IMG/VR virus record: IMGVR_UViG_3300009506_000192
Location: 1-30,085 of that record
Source: a virus
Length of the DNA stretch: 30,085 nt
Strand: one strand, 5' to 3'
Below, piece by piece: positions 20,431-29,687 of this stretch; the first letter of the stretch is position 1, and each line of letters begins with the position of its first letter. The translations under genes and the position numbers were made by a program. Below the pieces are notes generated by a model. The model worked only from the letters and a program-made list of their open reading frames with translations. It ran no database searches and was not told the DNA's origin.

Positions 20431-22359
20431 ATGGCCTCTCAGTATTACGATCAGTGGTATAACATCCCTGGACAAAATCAGTACATGGATGAGTATGGCA
20501 CGCCCGCGAATGCGCCGACGTGGTGGACCGGTGCGGGTTACTATGATGTAACTCAATCCTATGATTGGTCGGGCATGCCCACCTATTCATATACTCCACA
20601 AGGCCAGAACCTCACCAATACTTTTACTGCTGGTGGCACAGGTCTAGGTACATGGGACCCGGCAGGAGCCACTTCGACTATTGATCCGGCTGGTAATACA
20701 TACTGGACTGACAATTCTGCCTATCAGATTCCTAAGTTTGACTTTGGACAAATCTCTTCTGGATGGACCCAGGTTCCAACTGGTTTGGGGATGAATCAAA
20801 ATGCTATTGATTATCTGAACCAACAATATGGTCAGAAGATCAATGATTGGGCACTCTCTCAGTTGCAATCCGGCAACAACGATATTCTATACCAACTGCA
20901 ACCAGGTTCGGATAGTCGTCTGTATGTTGATCCGTCGGGCGCTGCATCTGGGGGTATCACTACACTATTCAAGAATGCCGGTATCGATGTTAATAATGAT
21001 CCCCTGGCTAAACAATACATCGATGCTTTCAATAAGTCTTATCTCCAAGGACAAGATCTACAGAGTCAGATGGAACATGCGGCTACTGTTGGAGACTTCA
21101 CGAAGTTCGCCGCATTGGCTGCTGCAGCATTTGGTGGTGCAGGTTTATTGGCTGCACTTCCAGCCTTGTCCGCTGGCGGAGCATTAGCTCCTTCTGCTCT
21201 CGGATTGGATGTAGCTGCCAGTGACTTCGCTGGCATGATGGCAGCATCTGGATTTGATGCAGCAACCATCGCTTCTTCGATGGGTGCAATGGGATTTGCT
21301 CCTGAGACTATCTATGGTGGACTGCAGGCAGCAGGTACAAGTACAACTGGCGGTCTACCGGGACTTGATGCGGCTCTAAGTAGTATCGATGCTCAAGCCG
21401 GTAGTTCCCTTGGCTTGACAGGTATGGAAGGAAATGCGGGTTATGATGTAGCCCCTCAAACAACTAGTCTGACCGATACTCTGCAAACCGGTCAGGATGT
21501 AATCAGCAAGTTGCAGGATCTTTACAAAGCGATAAACGCCCCTACAGGTAGCGATATGATGGACCAGTTCCAACAGATGCTTGGTGGGGGATCTTCCGGT
21601 GGTGGCACACCGGGTACAGGAGGAAACGTGGCAACTAGTGGAACCGACCTGTGGAGTATCCTTGGACCAATCATTAGTGGTGCTACTGGCCTACAAGGTC
21701 AGGAGAACTCTGAGGACAAACTCACACAAATTTATAATGACGTTAAGGCGAGTGGTGATTATTACCGTCCGTGGAGACCTGATATTGCCAATACGGCAAG
21801 TCAGATGATTAACAACCCGGACCAATATCTCCAATCTCCTGCGGCTCAAGCGATGCTCAAACAAGCGAAAGACGCCATGATGGCGAAAGACGCTCAGTCG
21901 GGCAACCTATTCAATGCACCAGAACGTGTGAACCAGTATCTTGGTACACAATCAAATCTATTGAATAGTCGTTTGAACTCTATCTCCAACTACCAGAATG
22001 CGATGGGTAACCCCAATGCTGCGACTAACGCAATGGCGCAACTTGGTCTGCCGCTGGCTATGATGCAGAACTACAGTCCCACTTGGTCCTCGATGTTGGG
22101 TCAGGCGGGTGGTGCTGCTACTGGTGGTGGAACCGCTGGAACAGGTGGAACTGCCGGAGGTGGTGGCGGTCTTAACGACATCATGAACCTGATCTCTGGC
22201 GGTGGAAACCTCCTTGGGGGTGCTGTCGATTGGATCGGTAGTCTGTTTGGTAGTGGAGGTACAGACCTCGCTGCTCAGCCGTTGACCGATACTAGTTGGA
22301 TGGGTGACCTCTTCGGTGGTAACACTTTTGATGCCAATACTTTTGGATGGTTGTTCTAA
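20431..22359 (+). CDS. Putative internal virion / ejection protein A
   Basis: This 642-residue protein has a Tyr/Trp/Pro-rich start (1-110) and an amphipathic to hydrophobic Ala/Gly/Leu stretch at about 222-275 that could insert in membranes. The middle is Gly/Ser-rich, followed by a helical part, and a very Gly-rich C-terminus (about 565-640) with MNLISGGGNLLGGAVDW. Such sequences are typical of podovirus ejection proteins that form a conduit through the host envelope after infection. The gene starts the set of three proteins before the terminator. No enzyme motif is recognised. Confidence 0.55.
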   Translation: MASQYYDQWYNIPGQNQYMDEYGTPANAPTWWTGAGYYDVTQSYDWSGMPTYSYTPQGQNLTNTFTAGGTGLGTWDPAGATSTIDPAGNTYWTDNSAYQIPKFDFGQISSGWTQVPTGLGMNQNAIDYLNQQYGQKINDWALSQLQSGNNDILYQLQPGSDSRLYVDPSGAASGGITTLFKNAGIDVNNDPLAKQYIDAFNKSYLQGQDLQSQMEHAATVGDFTKFAALAAAAFGGAGLLAALPALSAGGALAPSALGLDVAASDFAGMMAASGFDAATIASSMGAMGFAPETIYGGLQAAGTSTTGGLPGLDAALSSIDAQAGSSLGLTGMEGNAGYDVAPQTTSLTDTLQTGQDVISKLQDLYKAINAPTGSDMMDQFQQMLGGGSSGGGTPGTGGNVATSGTDLWSILGPIISGATGLQGQENSEDKLTQIYNDVKASGDYYRPWRPDIANTASQMINNPDQYLQSPAAQAMLKQAKDAMMAKDAQSGNLFNAPERVNQYLGTQSNLLNSRLNSISNYQNAMGNPNAATNAMAQLGLPLAMMQNYSPTWSSMLGQAGGAATGGGTAGTGGTAGGGGGLNDIMNLISGGGNLLGGAVDWIGSLFGSGGTDLAAQPLTDTSWMGDLFGGNTFDANTFGWLF

Positions 22360-23327
22360 TGAATCCCCTTCAACTTATGATGGCTGGTCAACCCAACGCC
22401 TCTAACTTTAACCAATACAGTGCACCGTATGGGGCAATGGGATTTAATTACGGAACCCAATCTAACGCCTATAATCAGATGCTCCAACAGGCGCTTCAAG
22501 CTAACGCGATGAACCTCCAACAACGCGGAAGTGAGATGTCTGATTATCAGAAGGATGAGGCTCGGCGTGAAGCCGAACGTCAAGCCGCGATCAAGACCGC
22601 TGCTGCCACCAGCGCGACTATCGGGCGTGAGAAGGAAGCCGGAGTTAAAAAGACTGAACTTGAGAATCAGTTTCAACAAGGAACACTTGCCAGCCGGACT
22701 GCCGCGACCAATGCTGGTAATGAAGCCGTGACTGCTGCTCATGCGATGGATACTCTATCCCAGGGAACACAGGCGATCATGTCTGCCGGTCCAGCGTGGA
22801 AGAGTGTGGTCGAAAGCCAACTCCAAGCTTCACATGCTCCTCAACAGATCATGCAAGTTCTCTCTCAGGCGCAGACTCCCGAAGAGTATCTACAACGTCT
22901 GGGTCAGTTGAATGCTGTCTTTGAACAGCGTCTGTCTCAACGTGAGAAGATGGCTCAAGCTACAGCGGGCAATGCGACTCGGATCGAGGTTGCGAAGATT
23001 AGTGCTGAAGCTACTCGTGAAGCCGCACGGATTCGTGCTGCGGCTCAAGTTGCTGCCTCTAAGGCTGACAAGTATTCTCTGGAACAACTGATGTCCCGAG
23101 CGATGGAAAAGGCCCGGACGTCAGATGGAGAAGAACGTGCGATGTGGCAGGAAGAAGCCAATAGGATTGGTGCATTCCTCTACAACAAGGCACAAGCTGG
23201 ATTCAAAGGGTATCCCGGTATTGGTAACATTCCTGGACAGAACCCGCAACCGTTTGCTGCACCGTATGGTGGACAAGGTGGTGGCGCAACAGGTGATAAC
23301 GATCCACTAGGAATGCGTAAAAAATAA
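22359..23327 (+). CDS. Putative internal virion / ejection protein B
   Basis: This protein has 322 residues from ATG 22359, chosen because it overlaps the upstream stop as TAATG. An in-frame ATG at 22347 would add four residues without a ribosome site. It begins MNPLQLMMAGQPNASNF. The rest is mostly helical and rich in Ala, Gln, Glu and Arg, with coiled-coil-like stretches (about 65-110 and 200-260). The end is Gly/Pro-rich. The composition and place between two putative ejection proteins suggest a helical virion core component. No catalytic motif is visible. Confidence 0.55.
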   Translation: MNPLQLMMAGQPNASNFNQYSAPYGAMGFNYGTQSNAYNQMLQQALQANAMNLQQRGSEMSDYQKDEARREAERQAAIKTAAATSATIGREKEAGVKKTELENQFQQGTLASRTAATNAGNEAVTAAHAMDTLSQGTQAIMSAGPAWKSVVESQLQASHAPQQIMQVLSQAQTPEEYLQRLGQLNAVFEQRLSQREKMAQATAGNATRIEVAKISAEATREAARIRAAAQVAASKADKYSLEQLMSRAMEKARTSDGEERAMWQEEANRIGAFLYNKAQAGFKGYPGIGNIPGQNPQPFAAPYGGQGGGATGDNDPLGMRKK

Positions 23328-26300
23328 TGGACATCTCTCAATTCCGTCAACAGTACCCGCAGTACAATGACATGTCGGATCAGCAACTCGCTGATGCGAT
23401 TCATGAGAAGTTTTACTCGGATATGCCGAAGGAAAAGGTCTATGAGGCTTTGAGATTCTCACCTCAAGGTGAATCAGATTTGTCTCAACGTGCTCATGCT
23501 GCGGCAGGGGGTTTGGCTGCCTACGGTGGTGCAATTCCAGAAGCACTCATAGGGGGTATGAGCGCAATTGGGGCTGGCGCACAGTCCTTGCTTCCCGAGG
23601 GTAGTCCCCTCAAGGGAGCCTCTCCTGCGGGTGAGACAATGACGGAAGCTATGTCCAGGGGTATGGAACAGGGTGCCGGTGGTGCCCATGAACTCCTGCG
23701 TAGTGGGGTCAATGCTGTCTCTCCTGAGACTGCCAAGTGGATGGATGTTGGCGGTGAGTTGATGGGTAAGGGTTCCGAACTGGCGAAGCAGTATGGTGGA
23801 CAGGCTGGTGAAATGCTGGGCCAAGCGCTACCCGGTCAGGAAGGACAACCTCAACCCGGTATGCAGACGGCTGGTGAGGTCGCTGGTGATCTTCTGTACT
23901 GGACTGCTCTCTTTGGTGGACCCAAGAAAGCCGGAGAAGCTGTGCGTGGTAAACCGGTAGCACCTAAGTCTGAGGGATTGAATTGGGCACGGGATCAGTT
24001 TCCTGAACTCAAGAATGCCTCGGATGCTGAGGTGATGACGTTCTTGGAGCGCCAGAAGGGTCAAGAGGATGTGAATGCTCAGACTCCTGCCGTTAAGCAG
24101 GAAGAACAATTTGCTGGTCCGCCTCAACAACAGGTTGACCAGATGACTCAAAAAGAAACCAGGGCCAAGATGAAGCAGGCTCTGGATGAAGTACAAACAA
24201 TGGCGTTGGAGACTCCAAAGGAGGAGGTTGCCCGCCTTCAAACATCGAAAGAAGGTATCAACTATGAAAGACCTATTGACACGGGTAAGCCGTTCCGTCA
24301 AGCATTGGATACTGGCGTTGCAGTGGAAGGTGCAAGACGAAGTGATGCGCGTTCGCGCCTTGCTGTTGAGAATTTCCGACAAGCTGTCGAAGATGCGGAA
24401 CTCGCTGCGCCCCTCCAACCTAAAGAACTGGCTGAAATCCAAAGTACGCTAACCGGCGTACTGAAGGAAGGATTCAACCAAAACACAGCGGTTGCTGATG
24501 CCATGCTGGACGCTCTACAAGAGCGGAAGCAACGTGCTGCCCAGGTGGCAGAGGATCAGTGGAGTAAGATGACGCCAGAGGAACAGAAGGCGTCGAGGGA
24601 TGTATTGGCTGAAGCCGGATCTCCGAGTGCAATAAATGATATCTTGGGTCGTTCGAATGAGATGAACCCAAGGGACGCTCTGCGGTCTGATGATGCGCGT
24701 ATGAAGCAAGCACTCTCCATGATGGAGAATGGTAAGAGTCTACCTGGGGAAGCCGTGTGGCAGATCGCCACCAGTCTACAGTCTCCCGCTATGGGAGCTA
24801 GGATTGCTCGGATTGCTGGTAATCTATTTAAAGGATTTACCAAGGATCTGCCTACCGTTTCTGTTCGCTACAATCGGGCAGGAGATATGGGTAAGCATGA
24901 AGTCTTCAGCACTGAAGGACGCAAGATCGCGGCTGACGCTTTCTATGATCCCATTGCTCATGAGGTAATCCTCAACCCTGACCGTGCACCTAATTGGTCT
25001 GCTGCCCACTTCGCTGGAATTGTCACCCATGAATTGATGCATGGGATGATTAACAATGCCCAACTTCGTTATAGCAACATGACCCACTTCAATATCAAGA
25101 TGCTGCCTGAAGAGAAACAGGCTATCGCTCTTAGCGTCAAGCGTATTGAACAACTGCACAACATAGCGAATCAGGTTTGGAGGAAGAAGTTTCCTGGTGG
25201 TCTGGAGCAGAACTCCAATTTGGAGTGGCACTATGGTCTCACCAATCCTCGTGAGTTTGCAGCGGAGATCATCTCTAATCCGAGTTTCCAACGGTTCCTG
25301 GATGGTATTCAATTCGACTCTTCAAAGTATGGTTGGGAGCAACCCAAGGGTGCCCTGCGTACTATGCTGGATGCGGCTGTCTCTCAGATCCGCACCATTC
25401 TGAATAAGGCTCTTGGCAATAAAGCCAATGCTGGTGACCTGAGTCTTTACAAGCAGTCAATGAAAGAGTTGGCTGACCTTGTTGTGCGTTCGGAAAAAGA
25501 ACGGACACCTCTTGATCCAGCAGAAGCAGTCGCGGCTATGCAGCGTGGGGCGCTCTCACGTACATCACAGGATGTGGCCCAGGTAATCCGGGGTGAGAAG
25601 GAAGAGTTTATCAACAACCTTCCTGATGAATATAAGTATCTGGGTGACAGACTGTGGGCTGAAAAACAGCGCCAGGAATCTAAACTATCATCGGGTGGGA
25701 ATACCAAAGCAGCCACCGGTGGGTATAAGGCTGTCCTCGATAAGTTCCAACCGTTGACCCAAGAGTACGATGCCATTAAGGATACCCTTCGTAAAGAACA
25801 TGACATTCCCTCTGGTGTCAGGGAGAAGGTTGGGCAACAAATTGTGGCGGGTGCTAAACTCTATTCCAGAATCAAAGACAATAAGATCGTTCAATATGCT
25901 GCCGACCAAGTAACCGCAATGATGCGGGCTAAGGATGCGGCGGCTTACAAGCTACTGGATGATCCCCACACAGGCGTCACTACAGCCTGGACGGCCTTGC
26001 GTAAGGTCGATCAAGTTAAGATGTGGAACATCATCAACGATCCGAAGAACTGGAAGAAGCGTTGGTTGTCCGCAGAAGACCTTAAGCGCGAATACAATGC
26101 CAGCCCAGCTATGGTCAAGGCATACGAGACCTGGAAGTTGGCGGCAGAGACTACGCTTGGTGAACTGAATAAGGTATGGGAGCGGGAAGGATTGCCTACC
26201 GTTGAAGCCAAGCCTGGATACTTCCCGGCTCGGTGGGATGGTGCGTTCTATTCCGAGATCTATACCAAGGACGGTAAGTTGGCTCGGATTGAATCGGACA

Positions 26301-28387
26301 ATAGCCGCAATGCCCTGAACAAGAGGATCAACCTCTTCAAAGAGCAACACGGTGACAAGTACGATATCAGTCCTATCAAGTCGCGTCCTCGTGTCTCTGA
26401 CAAAGAAGCTGTGGGTAAAGGTATACGGGATCTGTTCAGCATCCTGGCTGAGACTCTTGGCAAGAACTCCTTTGAAGCTGCGGAGCTAGAAGAGATCTTC
26501 AAGATGTATGGGGAGTTGACCGCTGAGAAGCGGAAGGACTTCCTGCGCCACACGATGCAGGCTCGGACTGAGCGGGTGGAAGGTTATCTGGGTTCTGGGT
26601 TCGGTAAGTCGGACTTCGTGAACATGAAGGATGGTGTGCGGGCTATGCAGACCTACCTGAAGGATAGCCACGACTACATCGAGACTCGTAAGACTTCACG
26701 GGAGATCAACAAGCTTCTGTATGATCGTGAACTGGATGCCCCGAATGCTAAGGCATACATCCAGGATTACTGGAACAATGCATTGGGCATCGAACAGGGT
26801 GCGGCTCGGTTCATCAACTCGATGGCTGAGTGGCTTCCGCGTGAACTTGGGATGAACCCCAAACTACTCCAAATGGGGTTGCGTGGGATGAAGACCCAGG
26901 CTCTCCTGCTCTTCCTCGGTTACTTCCGTCCGATCTTCTTGGCTACCCAGCTTATGCAGCCGTGGCAGTTCATGATGCCTCAGTTTCTTGAGGTAGCTAG
27001 GATCTACGGTAAGGATGCTCCCGAGTTGGGTCTTGGAGCTATGGTACGTGGATATGGGGAAGCCTTGAACTCGATGGTGAGCAAGGGTCAGAACCTGACC
27101 GGCATCACTAAGGAACTGTACAATTACGCTATGGACCGTCGTCTGGTCGATCCCCACTTCCTAGAGGAACTCAGCTCTGCCGACTCAGTGAACCAAGTCC
27201 GTAAGGTGCTTCGGTATGCTCAGGGCCGGAAGGCTCTGGAGTGGGCGGAACAACAGGCTCGCCTTATGTCGCTCTATGCGGCAGGGCACGTCCTGGAGAA
27301 TATGGGTATCCCCCGTGCTAAGATCCCTGGTATCGCCGCTGACCTAGTGGACGTTGGGATGACCAACTACATGCGGCACGAGCGGGCCATGATTTATAAT
27401 AAGTTGGGTATTGCCGGTGAGATGATCTCCCCGCTTACCACCTTTAAACATAATTACTTCTCTCAGTTATATATGTTCACTAAGGTCGCTTTGGCGGAGG
27501 GTATCAAAGACCCAGCCGCGTGGCGTCCTGTGTTCTACCTTCTGGGTATGCAAGCCCTTCTCGCAGGAGCTATGGGGATGCCCGGCTTCCAGGAACTGGA
27601 ATGGCTATTCGGTGTGGCATCAAAGGCTGGTCTAATGCCTAAAGACTTCAATCTGACTCGCAGTCTCTTCAACTGGTCTGCCCAGCAGCCGAAGAGTGTG
27701 AGGGATAGTGTTAGGTATGGCGTAGTCTCTGGTCAGACCGGGTGGGATATCAGTCCTAGCTTCGCGTCCGCTCAACTGCTCCCGCTGGACGGGTTTGCAT
27801 CTTTCTTAACTGTTCCGGGCAAAGCCTTGGATATTGCCTCGGCGGCTGCAGATGTGGCCGGTGGCGAGCTTGGTAGGCTTGCCGGGGGCCAAGGTAGCAC
27901 CGTGGATGAGCGAGCCAACCTGATGCGTCAGGTGACGCCTGCGGGCCTACAAGGGGCTGCTGAGTACGCCACCAGCACTCCGACCCCTAGTGGGGGATTA
28001 ATGGTAGGTTCTCCGGGGTCCAGAGGGGCTGGGATGTATGAACGTAAAGGGGCGGAGCCATGGATTGCCAGAGCCTTTGGGGTCAGGACGACCGAGGAAT
28101 CGAACCAGCGTCATATCATGAGCGCCGAGAAGCAGGTCCGGGCACAACTAGCCAAGGCTAAGGCTAAGATCATTACAGAAGCCATTGCCAGGGCAGCAGC
28201 CGGTCAAGACTTAACACAATTGTATACCGACTATGCCGAGATGGGTGGTACTCCTACTGAGTTCATCCAAGCCGTTCGGGATGGAGTGATTAACCGATAC
28301 AAGAGCGCCACTCAGCGACTGACCAAGCCGGGTACCCCGACAGGGAATGAGTCGATGAACCGCATGAATGAAATGGGAGCGTACTAA
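23327..28387 (+). CDS. Giant internal virion protein with HELMH metallopeptidase-like domain
   Basis: This 1686-residue protein is the largest in the window. The N-terminal 50 residues (FRQQYPQYNDMSDQQLADAIH) match a short domain seen at the start of large phage ejection proteins. A hydrophobic Gly/Ala region follows at about 50-95. Residues about 540-700 form a zincin-like domain: HELMH at 568-572, followed by NPREFAAE, whose Glu643 or Glu647 could be the third zinc ligand. Long helical segments fill about 700-1190. Hydrophobic stretches at 1192-1220 and 1402-1418 could cross or perturb membranes. T7 gp16 is likewise a very large core protein with a wall-degrading domain. A peptidase that cuts peptidoglycan or a host protein during entry is a fair inference. 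Confidence 0.75.
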   Translation: MDISQFRQQYPQYNDMSDQQLADAIHEKFYSDMPKEKVYEALRFSPQGESDLSQRAHAAAGGLAAYGGAIPEALIGGMSAIGAGAQSLLPEGSPLKGASPAGETMTEAMSRGMEQGAGGAHELLRSGVNAVSPETAKWMDVGGELMGKGSELAKQYGGQAGEMLGQALPGQEGQPQPGMQTAGEVAGDLLYWTALFGGPKKAGEAVRGKPVAPKSEGLNWARDQFPELKNASDAEVMTFLERQKGQEDVNAQTPAVKQEEQFAGPPQQQVDQMTQKETRAKMKQALDEVQTMALETPKEEVARLQTSKEGINYERPIDTGKPFRQALDTGVAVEGARRSDARSRLAVENFRQAVEDAELAAPLQPKELAEIQSTLTGVLKEGFNQNTAVADAMLDALQERKQRAAQVAEDQWSKMTPEEQKASRDVLAEAGSPSAINDILGRSNEMNPRDALRSDDARMKQALSMMENGKSLPGEAVWQIATSLQSPAMGARIARIAGNLFKGFTKDLPTVSVRYNRAGDMGKHEVFSTEGRKIAADAFYDPIAHEVILNPDRAPNWSAAHFAGIVTHELMHGMINNAQLRYSNMTHFNIKMLPEEKQAIALSVKRIEQLHNIANQVWRKKFPGGLEQNSNLEWHYGLTNPREFAAEIISNPSFQRFLDGIQFDSSKYGWEQPKGALRTMLDAAVSQIRTILNKALGNKANAGDLSLYKQSMKELADLVVRSEKERTPLDPAEAVAAMQRGALSRTSQDVAQVIRGEKEEFINNLPDEYKYLGDRLWAEKQRQESKLSSGGNTKAATGGYKAVLDKFQPLTQEYDAIKDTLRKEHDIPSGVREKVGQQIVAGAKLYSRIKDNKIVQYAADQVTAMMRAKDAAAYKLLDDPHTGVTTAWTALRKVDQVKMWNIINDPKNWKKRWLSAEDLKREYNASPAMVKAYETWKLAAETTLGELNKVWEREGLPTVEAKPGYFPARWDGAFYSEIYTKDGKLARIESDNSRNALNKRINLFKEQHGDKYDISPIKSRPRVSDKEAVGKGIRDLFSILAETLGKNSFEAAELEEIFKMYGELTAEKRKDFLRHTMQARTERVEGYLGSGFGKSDFVNMKDGVRAMQTYLKDSHDYIETRKTSREINKLLYDRELDAPNAKAYIQDYWNNALGIEQGAARFINSMAEWLPRELGMNPKLLQMGLRGMKTQALLLFLGYFRPIFLATQLMQPWQFMMPQFLEVARIYGKDAPELGLGAMVRGYGEALNSMVSKGQNLTGITKELYNYAMDRRLVDPHFLEELSSADSVNQVRKVLRYAQGRKALEWAEQQARLMSLYAAGHVLENMGIPRAKIPGIAADLVDVGMTNYMRHERAMIYNKLGIAGEMISPLTTFKHNYFSQLYMFTKVALAEGIKDPAAWRPVFYLLGMQALLAGAMGMPGFQELEWLFGVASKAGLMPKDFNLTRSLFNWSAQQPKSVRDSVRYGVVSGQTGWDISPSFASAQLLPLDGFASFLTVPGKALDIASAAADVAGGELGRLAGGQGSTVDERANLMRQVTPAGLQGAAEYATSTPTPSGGLMVGSPGSRGAGMYERKGAEPWIARAFGVRTTEESNQRHIMSAEKQVRAQLAKAKAKIITEAIARAAAGQDLTQLYTDYAEMGGTPTEFIQAVRDGVINRYKSATQRLTKPGTPTGNESMNRMNEMGAY

Positions 28388-28842
28388 TGAATCCGATGCT
28401 AATGCAACTGTTGATGATGATGCAAGGTCGCGGTAGCGCGGGTCAAGGCATTCAAGAGTCGATGGGCAACAACATGAGTTTCCCCGAGATGCAACGACTT
28501 CGGGAGAATCCTCGGTTTGCACAAAACCAAGGGATGCAGGACTACCTTGCTCCACCGGAGCATCAGGCTTTTATGAGGGGTGTGACGGGTGAGAATCCTA
28601 TGATGGGATCTCTATTGGCAGGAGCGGCTGCTCCCTATGAAGGTGCCAAGGCTATGGCACCGGGTATGGTGAACAGGATGGCAGGTGGAGGAGGACCGGC
28701 TATGCAGTCCAACCCCCAACTGCTCTCCCTGCTTATGGCTCTAAAAGGCTACCAACAAGGTACTGGCAACTTCAATCGTCAGGCTGCTCAGGCTCCGAAT
28801 CCTTTTGCCCAATTCCAAGGGCAAGGGATGATGATGCCATAA
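28387..28842 (+). CDS. Small Met/Gln-rich protein after the ejection proteins
   Basis: This 151-residue protein is rich in Met, Gln, Gly and Pro. It begins MNPMLMQLLMMMQGRG, like the start of ejection protein B, and contains PPEHQAFMRGVTGENPMM followed by a short hydrophobic LLAGAAAPYEGAKAM. I recall similar small proteins near internal virion protein genes of other podoviruses, with unknown function. A virion core accessory or membrane-active peptide is possible. The ATG overlaps the upstream stop as TAATG. It is the last gene of the + strand block before the terminator. Confidence 0.6.
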   Translation: MNPMLMQLLMMMQGRGSAGQGIQESMGNNMSFPEMQRLRENPRFAQNQGMQDYLAPPEHQAFMRGVTGENPMMGSLLAGAAAPYEGAKAMAPGMVNRMAGGGGPAMQSNPQLLSLLMALKGYQQGTGNFNRQAAQAPNPFAQFQGQGMMMP

Positions 28843-28887
28843 AGTCTCTAAGTTCCTGCTCCCAATCTTCTTGTTTGAGTTGGTGAG

Positions 28888-28919
28888 AAAGCCGCTTCAT
28901 TTGGGAGCGGCTTTTTCTT
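28888..28919 (+). terminator. Rho-independent terminator closing the structural operon
   Basis: A 9-bp stem AAAGCCGCT (28888-28896) / AGCGGCTTT (28906-28914) with a 9-base loop runs into TTTTTC and further T residues. It lies 45 bases after the last + strand stop. In the other direction the stem is followed by only TTTCTC, so it may also stop the convergent - strand transcripts, but less well. Confidence 0.85.
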
Positions 28920-28922
28920 TGC

Positions 28923-29039
28923 TCACTCTTCTCCGTCTCTGTTTTTATAGACTTGGTATTCGACATATGCCACCAGAACCATTCCTACTACTAGTGCGCC
29001 CAAGACATAAGCACAGTCCAACCAAAACCAATTAGGCAT
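28923..29039 (-). CDS. 38-residue one-helix membrane protein
   Basis: On the - strand, ATG 29039-29037 to TGA 28925-28923 encodes 38 residues. A short aromatic start (MPNWFWLDC) is followed by one hydrophobic segment at about 9-26 (YVLGALVVGMVLVAYV) and a charged tail ending RDGEE. The start lies inside the last codons of the holin-like gene and overlaps it by 8 bases (ATGCCTAA). This is typical of coupled lysis genes. It could be a second holin, an antiholin or another small lysis accessory. It ends just before the terminator stem. Confidence 0.55.
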   Translation of the reverse strand: MPNWFWLDCAYVLGALVVGMVLVAYVEYQVYKNRDGEE

Positions 29040-29445
29040 CTTCTTTATCGGCTCCATTCTTGTGCATCATATACTCTGCATACTTCTTGATGCCGAAGGT
29101 TGCAGCAATCATGAGACCCACCGCAGCTTGATACCAACCCGGAGTAGTCTGCAGAATGGCAAACCCTTCCGTGATGTACTTGCTGAAGCCAGGAATGAAA
29201 CAACCGACTAGCGGGACAGAGAGGACGATGGTAAGCCATTCATCCTTCCACCCGTTGTTACGGATAGCTTCTACTTCCCATTGACTGTCGAGTTCACCTT
29301 TCTTGATGGTGGCGTCGATAGTCGCCTTCTTGATTTCAATCTCTCCCTGCCGTTCGATCTTAGTGATCTCCATCTTGTGCGCGAAGTAATCCGTTACCGG
29401 TTTAGCTACCAGCCCAAGAACATTCAGAATCGCAGTGAACCACAT
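29032..29445 (-). CDS. Holin-like membrane protein
   Basis: This 137-residue protein has three hydrophobic parts: about 3-16 (weakly, FTAILNVLGLVAKP), 70-87 (WLTIVLSVPLVGCFIPGF) and 103-121 (GWYQAAVGLMIAATFGIKK). A charged helix at about 22-65 (MEITKIERQGEIEIKKA) lies between the first two. The layout and the Trp-rich NNGWKDEW entry to the second segment resemble three-segment holins of podoviruses and gene-transfer agents. Holins make the membrane hole that ends infection. Its ATG overlaps the upstream stop as TAATG, and the small membrane gene overlaps its end. No endolysin gene is in the window to confirm a lysis cassette. Confidence 0.6.
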   Translation of the reverse strand: MWFTAILNVLGLVAKPVTDYFAHKMEITKIERQGEIEIKKATIDATIKKGELDSQWEVEAIRNNGWKDEWLTIVLSVPLVGCFIPGFSKYITEGFAILQTTPGWYQAAVGLMIAATFGIKKYAEYMMHKNGADKEDA

Positions 29446-29687
29446 TAGTATACGTCCCCATTCTCTTCTATTTTCGTGTCTTCATAAGGCGCTGCAAGAC
29501 GACGGTAGAACTCCAGTTTGCAACACTCCAATGCGCCAACAATGTCGTTGAGTTTCTGGTACCGAGTTCCGTTCTTTTCCAGGTACATGAGAGCGACTTT
29601 CGTGAAGATATAGTTAAGGTCGCCTGGGGTTTCAAGGGCACCTTCTTCCTCTACTTCAACGATTCGCTTTGTATCGAGATATGGCAT
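29445..29687 (-). CDS. DUF6899-like phage protein
   Basis: This protein has 80 residues from ATG 29687, with GGAGG 7 bases upstream. The in-frame TTG at 29690 is less likely. The sequence has a TPGDLNYIFTKVALMYL helix, then YQKLNDIVGALECCKLEFYRR and a terminal APYEDTKIEENGDVY. This order matches a widespread small phage family that I recall as DUF6899. The family number is from memory. The function is unknown. It overlaps the DUF4406-like gene upstream by 32 bases and shares a TAATG junction with the holin-like gene. Confidence 0.8.
   Translation of the reverse strand: MPYLDTKRIVEVEEEGALETPGDLNYIFTKVALMYLEKNGTRYQKLNDIVGALECCKLEFYRRLAAPYEDTKIEENGDVY

Noticed and set aside
28772-28966. Open frame of 64 codons on the - strand across the terminator
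   Set aside because: It runs through the terminator stem and 71 bases into the convergent + strand gene. The product is very polar and motif-free. The 38-codon frame at 28923-29039 overlaps it and is better supported.
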